Source: Orthonyx spaldingii | Taxonomy: Eukaryota; Chordata; Aves; Passeriformes; Orthonychidae | Direction of reading: 5' to 3' | DNA: 64,000 bases | NCBI GenBank assembly: GCA_013397795.1 | Contig: VZTJ01000523.1 | Span: 5,146,127 to 5,210,126, forward strand | The notes under the pieces: generated by a model | Database searches by the model: none | Seen by the model: only the letters and a program-made list of their open reading frames with translations | Told to the model about the DNA's origin: nothing | Position numbers and translations under genes: made by a program | Shown here: piece by piece, positions 1 to 12,645 of the stretch | Layout: each line of letters starts with the position of its first letter | How positions within the stretch are numbered: the stretch's first letter is position 1

Positions 1-1184
1 CCTGGGAGTGTACCAGAAAGGATATCACTAAGCGAGTGGTGATATTTACTGTAGAAAGTGGCTGAGTGCAGAAATATTCACAAACCTGGAAGGGAGATGG
101 AGGAAACAGCCCAAGTGTAGCGCAGAGCAGGGACAGCTTTGCCCTCTTTTCATCAGACTCCCTCTTCCCTGTTAAGAATGTTTTCACCAAGAAGGAAATG
201 TGTTTCGAGTTGCCTTTACACGTCAGCCAGGGATGTGAGATTTGAGGCAGCCTCCCTTAGGCACTTATCAGTCTTCTCACTGAGGCTGGGTTGGGGTCTG
301 GATGCTCTCACACAGCAGCTGGTGCAAGCTCAGTGCTTCCCTGCTAATGTGCTCCCTTGCTGCTCAGAATGCAGGCCTACTTCCATAAACAGCAATAAAC
401 CCATGTACTTAGCCAATAAAGCAGGCACAGGAGCTCTGACACCCAGACAGCAGAGCTGAGATAATGGCTCTCCTGGAATCTAACCTCTGTGTAGGCTGAG
501 CTGTTGTGATTTCTCACTCCACAGCTATTATCCTCCATTATCCTGCCCACCATCCCACTGCTCTCTGTGGTGTGTGCTGTGTCATACAGCAGCTCCCAGG
601 CTGTGATCGGTGTCCCCGAGTCCCCAGCACTGATCTCCTGCACGTTACGGGGCTGGGGCAATGTCGGTGCTTGCCAGCTCGTGGTGTTTGCTGAGCGTTG
701 CTGTTCACTCAGGTTTCACTGAGCACAGGACGAGCTGTGTTTGCAGCCAGGCAAACCCAGTTCCCTCAGGGAAGGGCTCAGCACTGTGTGTGCTCTTTGT
801 CACACACACTGTGTGTCCTGACTAACAACGTCCTCACACGTTACCCACTCGCTTGCACACTGGCTGGGAAGGTGTATTGCTGACAGGGAAACCCATCTGC
901 CTGATGCAAAACGGTGTGTTTAGATCAGCTGTGTGCTGGTTGTCTGCTTCCATAAATCCAGGAGCAGCACTGGTCTTACAGAAACATTGGCTTTGTTCCG
1001 GAGAGGTGAAGGAGCAGGTAATGGCTCATGGTCTGAGAGGAGGGAGCTGGAAACACAAGTTCATGTAAACTCCCCTGCTAAGAAGTGCAAACCTCTGCAG
1101 TTTTGAGCTATGCAGTGTTTGATGTTTCATTTTAGACCAAGTGCCTTTAAAAAGAGGAGGATTATGTGGTATATGGGATATGGA
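1..1184. other. non-coding, no gene recognised
   Basis: Single-copy-looking DNA. Several short open frames occur but none has a recognisable domain or convincing splice context. At 781-820 there is an imperfect GT/CA inverted repeat (a TGTGTGTG arm facing a CACACACA arm) that could fold into a hairpin. It is most simply a decayed dinucleotide repeat. Confidence 0.6.
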
Positions 1185-1447
1185 GAAGGGCGAGGTACTC
1201 AATGACTTTTTGCCTCAGGAGCAAGCGTTCCAGCCACACTGCCCAAGCCACAGAAGGCAAAGGGAGGGACTGGGAGAAGGAACAACTGCCCACTGCAGGA
1301 GAAGATCAGGTTCAGGAACATCTGAGGAAAACGAAAGGTGCACAAGTCCATGGGACACGATGAGATGCATCCATGGGTCCTGAGGGAACTGGCAGATGAA
1401 GTGGCTAAGTGACTGCCATCAAATTTGAGAAGTCATGGCAGTCAGCT
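1185..1447 (+). mobile_element. CR1 LINE fragment (ORF2, just upstream of the RT domain)
   Basis: Decayed CR1 non-LTR retrotransposon in sense orientation. The stretch from the CCAGCCACACTGCCCAAG motif near 1231 to GAGAAGTCATGGCAGTC near 1444 matches, from memory, the well-conserved CR1 ORF2 segment between the endonuclease and reverse transcriptase domains. The translated remnant reads HLRKTK, then (in a shifted frame) HKSMG, DEMHP and LRELADEVAK, followed by a stop (TGA) where the family continues. A small insertion near 1336-1340 shifts the frame between the first two motifs. Similarity stops abruptly near 1447, so this is an internal fragment without 5' or 3' ends. It cannot encode a working protein. 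CR1 elements are typical of birds, which is the main clue to the host. Confidence 0.87.
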
Positions 1448-4400
1448 TCACTGTAGTGGCCAGCTGAGCCTGGCCTCTGGTTTGGGGTACTGCTCTGAGC
1501 TAGTGCCCTGCCACAAAACCAGGAATCATGTCCCAAGGTCGTGTCTGATCCATCCCAGTCCCAGTCCACCCCTGTCAACCTGCCGAAAGCTCTGCTCTTG
1601 GAGAGCTGACTTGCATGCAGGACACCAGCCCTTATTCTGGATGGGATTTTCTGGTGGACATGGCTGGGTTGGTCAGCTCAGGGGGAGCTCAGTTCTCTGG
1701 TGCACTTGAACTGTGTATGTGTCCCCCAGGTCTCTTGTGAAATGGGAATAGGGCTCCCAGCTACATTCTGAAATGCAAAACCACAGCTTGACATCTATGG
1801 AAAATGAAGTCTTGTGCAATAACCACTTTAGAGACTGATTATAAGTGACTGGAGAAGAGCATTTAACCTACGTGGAATCTAGAGGTAGATTTACATAACA
1901 ATTGATCTAAAAGCTCCCCACCTCCCACAAAGAGAGCAAAGAAAGCTGTTTCTGCTCCATTTTATGTTTTAAGTGCTTCTAACAATGCAGCAATACAGTG
2001 TTTCAGTACAATTTGCAAGTTCTACAATAGTCTGCTCCAGAGAAAACTTCTTAGCATTTCTGCATGTCTCAAGTTCTGCTCAGAGGCCTGAGTGCATGTG
2101 AGTAAAAACTTTCTCCTTTAGCTTTCCATATTCAGTTTTTTGTTTAAGACTTCAGTAGTTCCAGAATACACTGCTTAATTTTGTTTTCCTTCTTGTGGCA
2201 GGAAAAAAAAAAGCCATTAAGCCCAGATTCAACTTCGTGCACATGAGCAAAATATCTGCTATTAATGCCTTTACCTGTGATGAGTGAGAACTCCAAGCTG
2301 TCAGCTCTAACTCCAGGGAGAGTTCCAGTTCTGTGCTCAGACTTTATATTAAAAAAGGACGAGAAACTGCATGTCAACATATCAGTGAAAAGCCCATGGA
2401 AGTGAGAACACACAATGCATTGTTTATTAATATTATGGCTCAGTAAAAATGTGAAAGCTGTCAAATAGGGAGGAGAAAGTGGGGCCTGAATTTCTATCCA
2501 GTCAGGCTTTACAGTCCCTGTTTGACCACATTTTTTCCATCTTCTACCTTTCTAAGTAGGAAGCTCAGGATCCAGCCAAATGGATGTTTATTTACCTTTG
2601 AACACCAGCAGATATTGCTTCTTCCTGCAGCCTTGTCAATACGGAGTTATTACTCTGCAGCTGGGCAGAGCCTGAATCTGCCCCAGGTTTGATCAGGGAC
2701 ACAGGAAGACAACATGCTCACACCTTGCAGAAGCTGCTGTGTCCTCTGCCAGAAACCCAGCAGTTCTTTATTTTTAAATTAAATCTCTGGTTGCCATGGT
2801 TTCCAGGAAGCACAGGTCTCACATTGCTGTGAGGCTCCGGCAGCAGCACGAGAGGTGAGAGGCTCCCCAGCGCTGTCCTGGGGCTGGTTTGGTTTCCAGG
2901 CCATCGTTGCCACCTGGGCACCTCCAGCTGCAGGGGTGCAGGAGCTGGATCCTCGGACTCAGAACCTCCTTGGCTATAGGGATTTTCCAAGATCACACCC
3001 ACCCCATGTGGTTACAACATACGGATACTGACCAGGTCATTTATGCCTTCAGAGAAATATGATAATTTGATTTAAGGAAGCTTTTCTGTGCCCACAGATT
3101 TCAGCAGGATGTGTAAAACCTACCCTCAGAGCTCAAAGATTTTCCCACTGCTGTGGGTTTAGTGTTATAATCTCTTTTTTTTTCAGCCTGTTTAGCATCT
3201 AGGCTGTCAATCGATACCTCTTGTCTCAAATAAAGGAGTCTGACCTTGGTTTATTTTACACCTGCAGGTGAAATCTTGTAGCTGTTAGAGACAGATCATC
3301 TGCTACATATCCAAGGAACAGGCAGGTATTATTAGAAATTCTCTCACCTACTCATGAGGGTTGTGAGAAGCAGCAGTGCACCTAGGTGTGTTTCAGGGGA
3401 GGCTGTCAGTCAGGAAATGCCCTCGGAGCCGCTCCTGCCTTTGCTGACGGCCAGCACGGTGCTGATAAATCACTTTTAAAGCTCAGTGAATCCATAATCT
3501 TGCTGGGAAATGTTGAGAAAGCAAATTTGCTCTGAGGGTAGGACTTGTTCCCATTCTAAATAGGTGTTTGCTGGTGCAAAACTGAGTTCATGTAGGATCC
3601 ACTAAGCACCTCTATTTTTCCTTCCCTCTGTCTTTTCCTTTTCGATGGAAAAAAATTTCTTCAGTTTCTCACTGCTCTTCCCTTTCAGTGAGAGTTTTGG
3701 AAATGAGGGGTGGTTTCTTCCTCCTCTTTCCAGCAGGAACACGGATGAGGTGAAGACAACAGAAGACCTTAGAAGGACAGGAGGGCTCTGCTCCTCCTCA
3801 CCTGCCTGCCCTGCCTAATCCACAGTGGCCACAGGCATCAGTTTTACAAGGGATCACCTGCCCTTCAAGTGGAACAATATTTTGAGTGCAGGAGTGATGC
3901 AAACCAGAGCTGTAGTTGTGATGAAAAACAGATAAAAAAGGGAAGAATTTGCTGCTTTCTTCTACAGTGGCAACACTCTAGACCCAGCATCATTAAACTG
4001 TTCAGGAAAAACAGGAGCTCATAGAAAAAGAGATAATTTCCTCCTTCTGTGAGGACTGGAGTCACTAAAATTATAGCATCAGCAACTCCATCACACCACA
4101 GTAAGTCCAAGAGGAAAAAATAGTCAGGGAGGCAGGAAAAAAAATAAACCACCTCTATTTTTCTTTTCTTACGAAATTAAATGACCTGCACTGGGGAGTT
4201 TCTAACACTTCTAAATGGTTGACTGAAGCTCCAATTTATTTCCTGTCAAATTCTCACATGCTCCAGTGTGATGAGGACTGCCCTACAAGCGCTGAGCACC
4301 TCTCCTTGCTTGGAGTCTGTCTCTGGTGCACCACACTTGCAGCTCCCAGCTGCTCAGGCAGTGGGTGCAGCTGTTGGTTTGTTTTGCTGCTGTGGTTTTT

Positions 4401-5568
4401 AAGTGACTGCTGTGTTTGCAGAGGAAAGTTTGGACAGGAGTAGAGGTGGCTTTCATGGTGTCAGGGTGAGGTTCCTTGCAGCTTGCACAGTAGCTCTGGC
4501 CAGAGGGAAGGCAGCCAGAATGCAGCTTTATTACTGACAAAAGCCATTTGTGAAGCCCTTGGTGATTTTAATAGCTTTCAGTTAATGTGAGCAGATGAGG
4601 CTGAGCCAGGAAGAGCAGCCCAAAATGTGAGGCTTGGGAAAGCAGCCTCATGCCAGGCTCTGGGGGGCAACTGAGGTGCTGCAAACCAGCCCTACTCTCC
4701 AAATGCAAAGCTGAGGAACCATGCTGGCTGGTGGGACAGGTGGTGTAGGCAACCAGAGATAATGGGTGTGAGGAGAGAACCACCTCCCAGCAGGTCCCAG
4801 CCACACAGACCTGTTGCTGCTCCTTGGCTGGCTCACATGGGCCAGGAGCTGGCTGTCCCAGAGTCTGGCAGGTAGCCTTTCCCATCTACCCTCCCATGCC
4901 CCACATGGTTTGTGGATGTTTGAAATGCTCCATGGTGTGACTGAATAATCCCAGTTGTCCTGAACCTCCCGTCCCACAGCTGGATAAAGCTTTAGAAAGC
5001 TCTATATGGACCCTGCTCCTGCAGCTCCTAGTCTCCATACAAAACTGCTGTAACTCATGGCAAGAGCAAGAGAATGAGCCTGAAAAGTCTACATCAGCTT
5101 TTCCAAAGTGTCTGAGCCCTAAATTCTGAAATTTGGCCAATACAGGACTCTCCAAAGGGCTGTGTAGAAGCTGAAGGGCCCATACTGGTAAAAACAGCAT
5201 CCCTCTCCTGCCCTGCACTGCTGAGAGCAGAACAGCACTCTGTGGCATGCACAGAATTAGTGACATTGTGTTTTTGTTTCCTCCTTTGATTAGCAAAGCT
5301 TGTTGCAAGTGGTGTGTTTAAGCAGATATTATGCAGGATGGCGATAACCAGTTTTAAGTCATTATACAAGCAGTTTAATTTGATGTTGCTCTATAAATAA
5401 TCTAAGTCTATTTGCATGCATATTTTGTTGACAGGAAGATAAAAACCATAATTCCTACAAACAACATAACAATGTTTTATCAGTGGCAAAAATAGAGGAA
5501 AAATCTGCCTTTCAAAATGCAGTAGTTCAATCACTAAAAAGTAGAACTTCATCATATCCAGTCATATT

Positions 5569-5582
5569 AAAAAAAAAAAAAA
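5569..5582. repeat. poly(A) run, 14 bases
   Basis: An uninterrupted run of 14 A preceded by CATATT and followed by GGTACAGC. It could be the tail of a very old retroposed sequence, but nothing upstream is recognisable as one. It is recorded only as a homopolymer. Confidence 0.9.
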
Positions 5583-7081
5583 GGTACAGCTCCATCCATA
5601 ACCTCTGTAGAAGCAGAGAAAAGACTAAACCATGTAAGCTGGGGACAGCACTTTTGCTTCCTAGCTGAGAATATCGGCTGATGTCGGTGTTCTCTGGATC
5701 CCATCACTGCGTTGTCAAGAGGGTGCTGTGTCCCAGTGCTTCACTTAGATACACAAAATAAATTTTAATGGGTTTGACTGTTCTTTCTAAGACTACACAT
5801 GCTTACAAAAGAAGAAAAGAAAGTTCAGTCAAGCAACTTTTCAAAAATACTTCTCTGTGTCGGGGGTCCAAATGCAAATCTCCAAGCCCTCTGCTGTGGC
5901 TCACGACACTCAGGGGTCAGGCAGCCCCAGCACAGCTCCCAGCACTGGCAAAGATCTACTGCCAGAGAGGGCCCTGCTAACACAGGAGGTGGGCAAAGCC
6001 CACTGGGAGCAGAAATAAGAGCCCGACTTTTACAGATGACAAATAAAATATCTTATTTGCAAGTTTTTCAGTACCTGGTTTGAAACATCTACGTCATACA
6101 ACCTCTAAAATTTCATCCCTGTTTCTGCTGCTCTGTGAGCAAAGCTTGGCAGATGTAAACTTGTGCCAAATGGGGTGACATTAGGCTCTACTGGGAGTCC
6201 TATATGTGTTCAGAGCTGATAAATGTACAGATCTTTGATATTGCTGCCTTGTGCAAGTTGCACCCAGAGTCAACCTTCCTGGACAGCAGAGTGCAGATAA
6301 ATGCATCTGTTTCTTTCCAGGCCAAACAAGAAAAGAAAGTTCCTTTTCCTGAATTTTTTTCACTGCATTTCACACAACTGTCTGCTCCGGATATTCCTCC
6401 CCCTAGCAACTGCAGGGGCACTTGGGCATCTCCTCAAATCTCTGCCCATGCATAAAGATCAGTTTTTCGAACCCATACAGTGTTTGCTGCCTTGCAGTGA
6501 AGTTTTCTCATCAAATTCCCCCACCAAAGTCTCTCAGCTGGTGTCAAGTGCAAGATCCCCAGGACAGGACATCCTGGCCTGGAGGGGTGGCTGGAAGCAC
6601 TCATTATCCATGTTTTGTGTGAAAGTGTTTCCAAGCCTGGAAGGAAACCTGGAGTGAGGCTTAGCTGTGCCCAGCTGTGCTCACCTCAGGGCCACCTAAC
6701 CTGGCCAACACTGCAGTGATGAGTTCTGTAGAAAAGAGCAAATTCATCCTGCAGATCTGTCTGCCAGAATTCAAAAGCTTCATAAAGAAATGACAGCAAA
6801 CCAGGTTATTTTTTCTCATCAATGGTGAGGTAGAGATGCTGTCAGCAATCTTTTGATGTGCTTCTACCTTTCACTTACTAAGACTTAAGTGTTGTTTGTA
6901 AAGAGGGAAGAGTGTAGCCTTTTTTTATATTTTTGCTAACTCAATTTCTCCTGAATGAAACGAAGTTTGCAGCTGGTGCTGACAGTTTGGAAGGACTCTG
7001 CTTTTAGTGTTGGTCCATTGGGTCTGTTTGTTCACTATTTAATACTCCTTAAGACTTTAACAAAAAATTGCATCTGTCTGC

Positions 7082-7102
7082 AATAAATAAATAAAATATA
7101 AT
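7082..7102. repeat. AATA-type simple repeat
   Basis: Short AT-only stretch built from AATAAATAAATAAAATATAAT. It is low-complexity sequence with no sign of a function. Confidence 0.75.
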
Positions 7103-9410
7103 ATTTCTTTTCCAAAGCCATATTTGCCAAGTCAGGGATGTATTACCATTTTGTTGAGGCATAGCACTGGTAGAGAAAGTAATTGTGTCTTTGGAGAACA
7201 CACTTCATTCATTTCACAGTGGGTGGTTCTTGATTGTCCAAGTTGAGTTCCTTAATAAAAGATGCCTGTTGTTGGAAATAAGCTGTAGTTTAGCAAATAG
7301 TCTCAGTGCAGAACTTAAGAACCTGACCATTTTAGAGGCAGCACTTTCCAGATTTTAAATCTCAGTTTCGAGGTGTTGAGAAAGTGTGGGGTCTCTCATC
7401 AGCTCCTAAATACAAACCTAAGAGTTATTGTTTTGACTAGGGCAGAGCTTCCATTTTGTGTCATCTTGAACAGATGAAAGTTTTCCCAGTCTCACACAAC
7501 TTCAGCTTTTTGTTGTTTTTAAAATAAGAAATTTCACAGCAGAATAGGTTCCTAATAAAGAACAAAAGAAATCAAGAATGAACAGCACAGAAGTTCAACC
7601 CAGCTCCACAGAGTTGCCTAAGCAAGGAAGTCAGCAGGGACACCAGGAGGTGAATTTTTTGCCTGCTTGTAGCTTTTGCAAGGAAAGGAATGATCTTAGA
7701 AATGTGAAATCACTACAAGTTAATCCAGCTGAAAGTTCATGTCCCAGTCACTTTATTGCCAGTCTTCCATAAGAAAAACCAGCTGCCCATGTAACTGGTA
7801 CCTGGTGCCTCTGTGTGTGCAATGCTCAGAGCAAGGTAGCAGGTGGGACTGGCTGGTGGCATCGTGGGAGACTCTGCCTTGCATCCATTAAACCAGATTT
7901 TTCCAAAGAGGAGCACATGCAGCAGCAGACCTGGATCAAGGGCATTCTCCCAGACTGGTAAATAATGACACCATCCCTGTGCTTAGCTGAGCACATCTGG
8001 GTGAGCAAAACGCTCTCGGATTCAGGATGGGGAACAGCAAGTAGCTCTCTCTGGGTTTACCAGGCAGCATGGGATGTAAGACAACTAATTATTTACCAGC
8101 AGACAAAATGCATTTATTGCACATCAGGACTTGGATTAAATTTGTCCCAAATCTGAAATGAAATATGAAAAGCAAACAGATGAAAATAAAAACAGTTCTA
8201 GTATGAGGCTCCTGCTCCCACAGGCACACAGATGGAAGATGTGAAGAACCATCCATTGCTGTGCCCATTCACTCGGGATTCACTGTTTCACTGACCCAGA
8301 CAGCCCAGGAGGTGTCTAAATGACTCTGCTATTTTAGCAAATGGATAATTGATGGGTTATTTATAAATGTCATTCTCATGGTTGGTTGGAGTGCCAAGGA
8401 AGGCTGTCTGAAGTGATGGCTGGAGGCACTGGAGGGCTCTGGTCCCTTTGCAGAGTTGCTGTGGTAGACAGAGCAGAAGTGCACGTGGCATCCTTGAGGT
8501 GCCTGGGCAGACACATCATGAGGGGTGGCTTCTTGGGCCAGTTTTATTCTTCTGGCAAGAACAGGTTTTATGACAGCCAGGACAGAAACCTGCTGAGCAC
8601 AGACTAGCCAGCTCTGTGTGCTGACCTCCCTGCCCTGTGGCATCCCTCAGCTGGCAAATGTTTGCTCTGCTGCACTCTCTCACTTCCATCACCAGCATTT
8701 TTCACTTCCTTTCCTGCTTTTTCAGCTGCTTGTAATTTGTCCTTTTTCAGGGCATTGCTTTGTTATTGCTGTTTCTTTTCTCTGGTGCACAAAATTCCCT
8801 CTTATTGTTTGTGTTTGCCTTTCTATGTGCAGCATTATTGTGCTTGAATTGTGTTGTGAAATCCTGCAGTTTCCATGAATTAAATGAAGCAGTGGGAAAA
8901 CAAACAGATCCAGGAGTCTCAGAGCATTTGCCTGGCTTACAGCATCGCTTGGGCTTTTCAGTTCTCTGTGTGCTGGACATGGAGAGAGTCAAGCTCCCCA
9001 GGAGAGCAAAGACAGCAAAACTCATCCCCACCCTTCTTTTTGGGGAACTCACATGGGATAAGGTGTGGAAGGCTGCAGGGTATGGATATGAAGGGCTTGA
9101 GAAGCCTCCAAAACATACAAAAGCAGAAATAAAAGGGAAGGGAATGGAAGTGAGGTGATGTGGAGCAACACGAGCACAATGGGGGAAGGATGTATTCCAC
9201 CTTTCAAAATGACAAAGAGTGAAATGCAGGGACGTTGCCTCTGTGTAGCACTCTTCACCTGAAACCACAGTCCAGAGGGGCTTTTATGTGCTTTACCCCA
9301 TCCTGGGATTCTCTGATGATTCTAATAGATGATCCACATGGCAGCTTCCTGAAAACCACAGATTATCAGTGCAAATCACATTGGCTCAAATTCCTCATGT
9401 CTGATGTAGA

Positions 9411-9471
9411 TTTTTTTGATCAGAAAGTAGAATTTCATCATTTTTTTGATCAGCAAGTAGGATTTCACATC
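9411..9471. repeat. tandem duplication, two 30-bp units
   Basis: Two adjacent copies of a unit starting TTTTTTTGATCAG and running through AAGTAGAATTTCATCA (first copy, 9411-9440) and AAGTAGGATTTCACATCA (second copy, 9441-9471). They differ by a few substitutions and one short insertion. Each copy contains a TTGATCAG palindromic core. This is a local tandem duplication in non-coding DNA. Confidence 0.88.
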
Positions 9472-12099
9472 AGAGAGAACCGTAGCTTCAAATTTGGCAT
9501 GCAGACAGGCAAGCAACTGCTTTCCTGAAGGACTAGATCCTATGAAATAATACTCATCTGCTTTAATTTTCATGCAGCTGGGTTAAGCCTTGCCTCATTA
9601 CGTTGCCATTAGGTGCATTAATGTTTTTTGACAAAACTACATTAAAATTGTAGATTGATCTTAGTGTGCTGCAGAGACCATGCTGGCTTTCTAAAGTGCC
9701 TGGAAATATTTTGTGTTTTGATGTGAGAGAAGATGAAAGGAGTGAAAGTCTATTAGGCAGATGTCCTGTGTGGTACTATGACATTTGGTGTATCAGGTTT
9801 TCAGAGCAGGATTTGACATGGAGCGTGGTGTGGTGAGAAGAATCCCTAGTCAGAAGAATTTAGTAACAATAAGAAAAATTATATATCAAATGAAAAGATG
9901 CAAGTTCAAGTGACTAAAAGTTTTTAATGGAAGATCTTTTATTTGTGGAAAGCCCAAAATCTAGAAGCAAAGGGTGTGGATATCATTAAATTCAGCAGCT
10001 GTTTGCTCTCCTGCATCCAAACAGCTAACATTGAGACTGCAGATCTGTTTCTCTGCAATAACTGAATACCAGAAATATTCTGTTGTAATGTTTTATATTG
10101 GGATGCCCTTACTGCCTGGATTTTAGCAAATAGAACAGTAAGTTTTTCCTAGGACAGAGCAGCCTGGGTGCAGGGTAGGCCTGGAGATAAGGGGAGGTTC
10201 AGCCTTGCAGAAAGCTCAGCTCTGCCTTGTAGTTATGGAGATAAAAAGCTGAAGTCACACACAAGAAAGAATTATTATTTCTAAATGTGTTGTTTTGAAG
10301 AGGGAGGACAGATTAGTTGTAAAGTTTTTTTAATTTAACTTTCAGCTAGAAAAAGATGAACTTGAGATCAGCCTGATTGCCACCATGGGGGATTTGAGAC
10401 GAGCTCCTTGAATTCTTGACTCTGAGATATTTTGTTCCTGGCTCTGCTGTACAAACAGCAGTGACTGAACTTTAAGAGTACTTGTGAGTGGGTTTTAGCT
10501 CTCTTGACTTAGCCAAGGGAAGCCAACAAGGACTCAGCCTGCATTTGAATTAACATTTCATGGCAAGGGTGCAGCAGCAGTGGGGTGGTTTCAGAGGAGA
10601 TGAGGCTGGTATTCCATGGGAGTCCATGGCTGCCTCCTCGCTGTCCTGTGCAGAGCAGCTCTCCCCTCTCATGCTGAGCACATGATTGTACCCTCACTCC
10701 ATCTCTGGTTTCACTAATCATCTGGAAGCACTTTGTTAGCTGTTATTTAGGGATGGAACTAAATATGGATCCAGCCTCTCATCTCCATGCAGTGACTATA
10801 ATGATGTCCTTTAAAGTGTAATTTCTCATTGCAAAAAAAGTCTTTGTCTGGTGGAGTCCTTGTCCTCTGTACCAGCTCAGAGCATCATTTGGGTCTCCTC
10901 CTGTTGTGATTGTGAACTCCAGTTCAGGTGCCTTCAGCATATTATTTACAATATCACTGAGCACTCTGTTCAGTCTCGGGGGAGGGGGGGAAACCACAAA
11001 AATCTACTTCCTAACATAATCTTTGCTCTATTTCATCTTTTAAAAATTTACTTGACCAGCTGGGATCAAGGCTGGAATATTTCTAACATCTCTTTCTCCT
11101 ATCAAGCAAAATCAAAGCTGGTGATCTTCACAGGGCTGGCTGCTGATTGAAGTGCAATCACTCCTCATCACTGTAACCTGCAGGCCATTCAATTCTGGGC
11201 TTCTGCAAGCCAAGACCCAAAGCTGACCACAGGGCAGGGTGGAACAGCCTCATGGAGATGAGCACCAGGTGGCTTTGTCCTTCTGGCTCAGGCAGATTAG
11301 TGGGAAAATACCAGCAGGAGCTGATGGAGTGAGGGAAGGGCTGTGAGGAATTAATAGGAGCCTCTGGCGTGGAGAGAAATGATGGCTGATGCTTTGCTAT
11401 TGCTGGGGGTGAAAAGGTAAGTGAGAAACAAGGGTGAAAAGAGAGGGCTGTAACAGGAGCCTCTTTCCTCGGGAGGTGAAGGGACCCAGCTCTTTGTAAT
11501 GTTATTTGCTGTGTATGAATCACCAGTTAACAGAGGTCCTGCTGGGTTTGCTCCATACCTTTACTTTCAGGGTGAGCTTGAAGCACCTCCTACCTTGCTT
11601 TAGGCAGGAGGACCTTTTCTTGAGGCAGTAGTTGAACTCCCCAGCTCCAAAAGCAAGGTCCTTGCTACCTTCTGGAATCCACTGAGGTGATGGGAACCAG
11701 CCTCTGCTGCTGGCCCCCTTCTCTCCAGCTCTGTGCCAGGCAGGGGCGTCTGACTTGAATTCCAGAGCCCTCAGACTGCCGAGGTGAGCAGAGGAAGCTC
11801 GGAAGGGCAGTGCCCAGTCTGTGGTAATGCAGAGGCTGTGGTGAGATGGGTGGGTTTGTGCTGCAGTGGGGGCTGGCAGGGTGCAAAGGGGTCACTGCCC
11901 AGCTGGCACTGGAGGGCAGCCTCCCCCAGAGGAGAATTAGCTCCTATTAGAACTAAACTTCAACTTAATTATTTTAGCTACACTGGGATAATTTCAATTA
12001 GCTCTTCACATCTGATGCCATCTCTCCTGTTCTGCTTAGGCAGCATTTGCCCTGAATGTTTTTGCTCTTGTCCTGGAGTTTGCCATGATTAAAACTCAC

Positions 12100-12204
12100 C
12101 TGTTCTCTAGGTAGTTTGTATTTATGTTCTGCCTTTCGTTTATCAGATTGTTCAGGATATTGAAACAACTTATTGGAAGCAGTTTCTTTCTGATTAAATT
12201 GTAT
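12100..12204 (-). other. candidate coding exon (unconfirmed), minus strand
   Basis: On the minus strand a CTCTGCACCACAG acceptor-like sequence is followed by 105 bases open in phase 0. The stretch ends at a consensus donor (GAGAACAG|GTGAGT). The 35-codon translation is lysine, glutamate and glutamine rich (for example NKLFQYPEQSDKRKAEHKY) and matches no family I know. Its upstream neighbour at 12515-12645 ends in phase 0, so the two could be joined across a 310-bp intron. Chance pseudo-exons of this quality are common in large introns, so the call stays weak. Confidence 0.15.
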
Positions 12205-12514
12205 CTGTGGTGCAGAGGTTGCACTCATTTCTCTGCCTCTCTTATCTCACCAGCGTCAACCCTCAGCTGGACACATCCTCTCAGATGATCACAAACTTTC
12301 TCAGAGTCCTGTTGCCCCCTTCCCCCTTGGTGCTCCTTTATCAGCTGCATATCTGCAGTGTCACATGTGTGATGGAGCTAATGTGCAGGCAATATCTCTT
12401 CATTTGGGGGGAAACAGTGCTTTGAGAAGGAGGGAGACTGTGTAAAGAAAATTTCTGTGAGCTTTGGTGGAAGTGACCTGTCCCTCTGGAGTAAGACATA
12501 TTTTAAAACTTTAC

Positions 12515-12645
12515 CCAAAAATATTTGCTTGCATTCAGGGTTGTCTCATGGTGCAAGTGATGGGAGAAGTAGCCTTCCCTTGAGAAGCTGATAGTGGCAG
12601 AAGGGCCTTGTGGATGCATTATCTGTTCAGGAATGGGGCTGCTGA
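12515..12645 (-). other. candidate coding exon (unconfirmed), minus strand
   Basis: Minus-strand segment bounded by an acceptor-like GGGTTTGGGCAG and a donor-like TTTTTGG|GTAAAG. It is open across 131 bases (2 bases plus 43 codons), with a translation containing SSPIPEQIMHPQGPSATISF. It would enter in phase 1 and leave in phase 0, which matches the entry phase of 12100-12204. I recognise no domain. The pyrimidine tract before the acceptor is mediocre. It may well be chance. Confidence 0.13.

Larger units (their letters stand above)
1448..9410. other. non-coding, no gene recognised
   Basis: About 8 kb of CpG-poor, mainly single-copy DNA. Open frames here, including a 173-codon one on the minus strand (8747-9268), are low in complexity (rich in Phe, Ser, Pro, Cys), have no recognisable domain and fit chance expectation. 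An A run lies at 5569-5582 and an AAAT-type simple repeat at about 7082-7102. No CpG island, tRNA, or known small RNA was seen. Confidence 0.55.

Noticed and set aside
8747..9268. 173-codon minus-strand open frame, the longest in the window
   Set aside because: Low-complexity Phe/Ser/Pro/Cys composition, no domain and no splice context. By rough estimate a handful of frames of 150 codons or more are expected by chance in six frames of 64 kb.
10779..10997. Minus-strand frame with LSDIVNNMLKAPELEF after a pyrimidine-rich tract
   Set aside because: Good acceptor-like tract but no usable donor in frame, and its entry phase does not match the candidate exon upstream of it.
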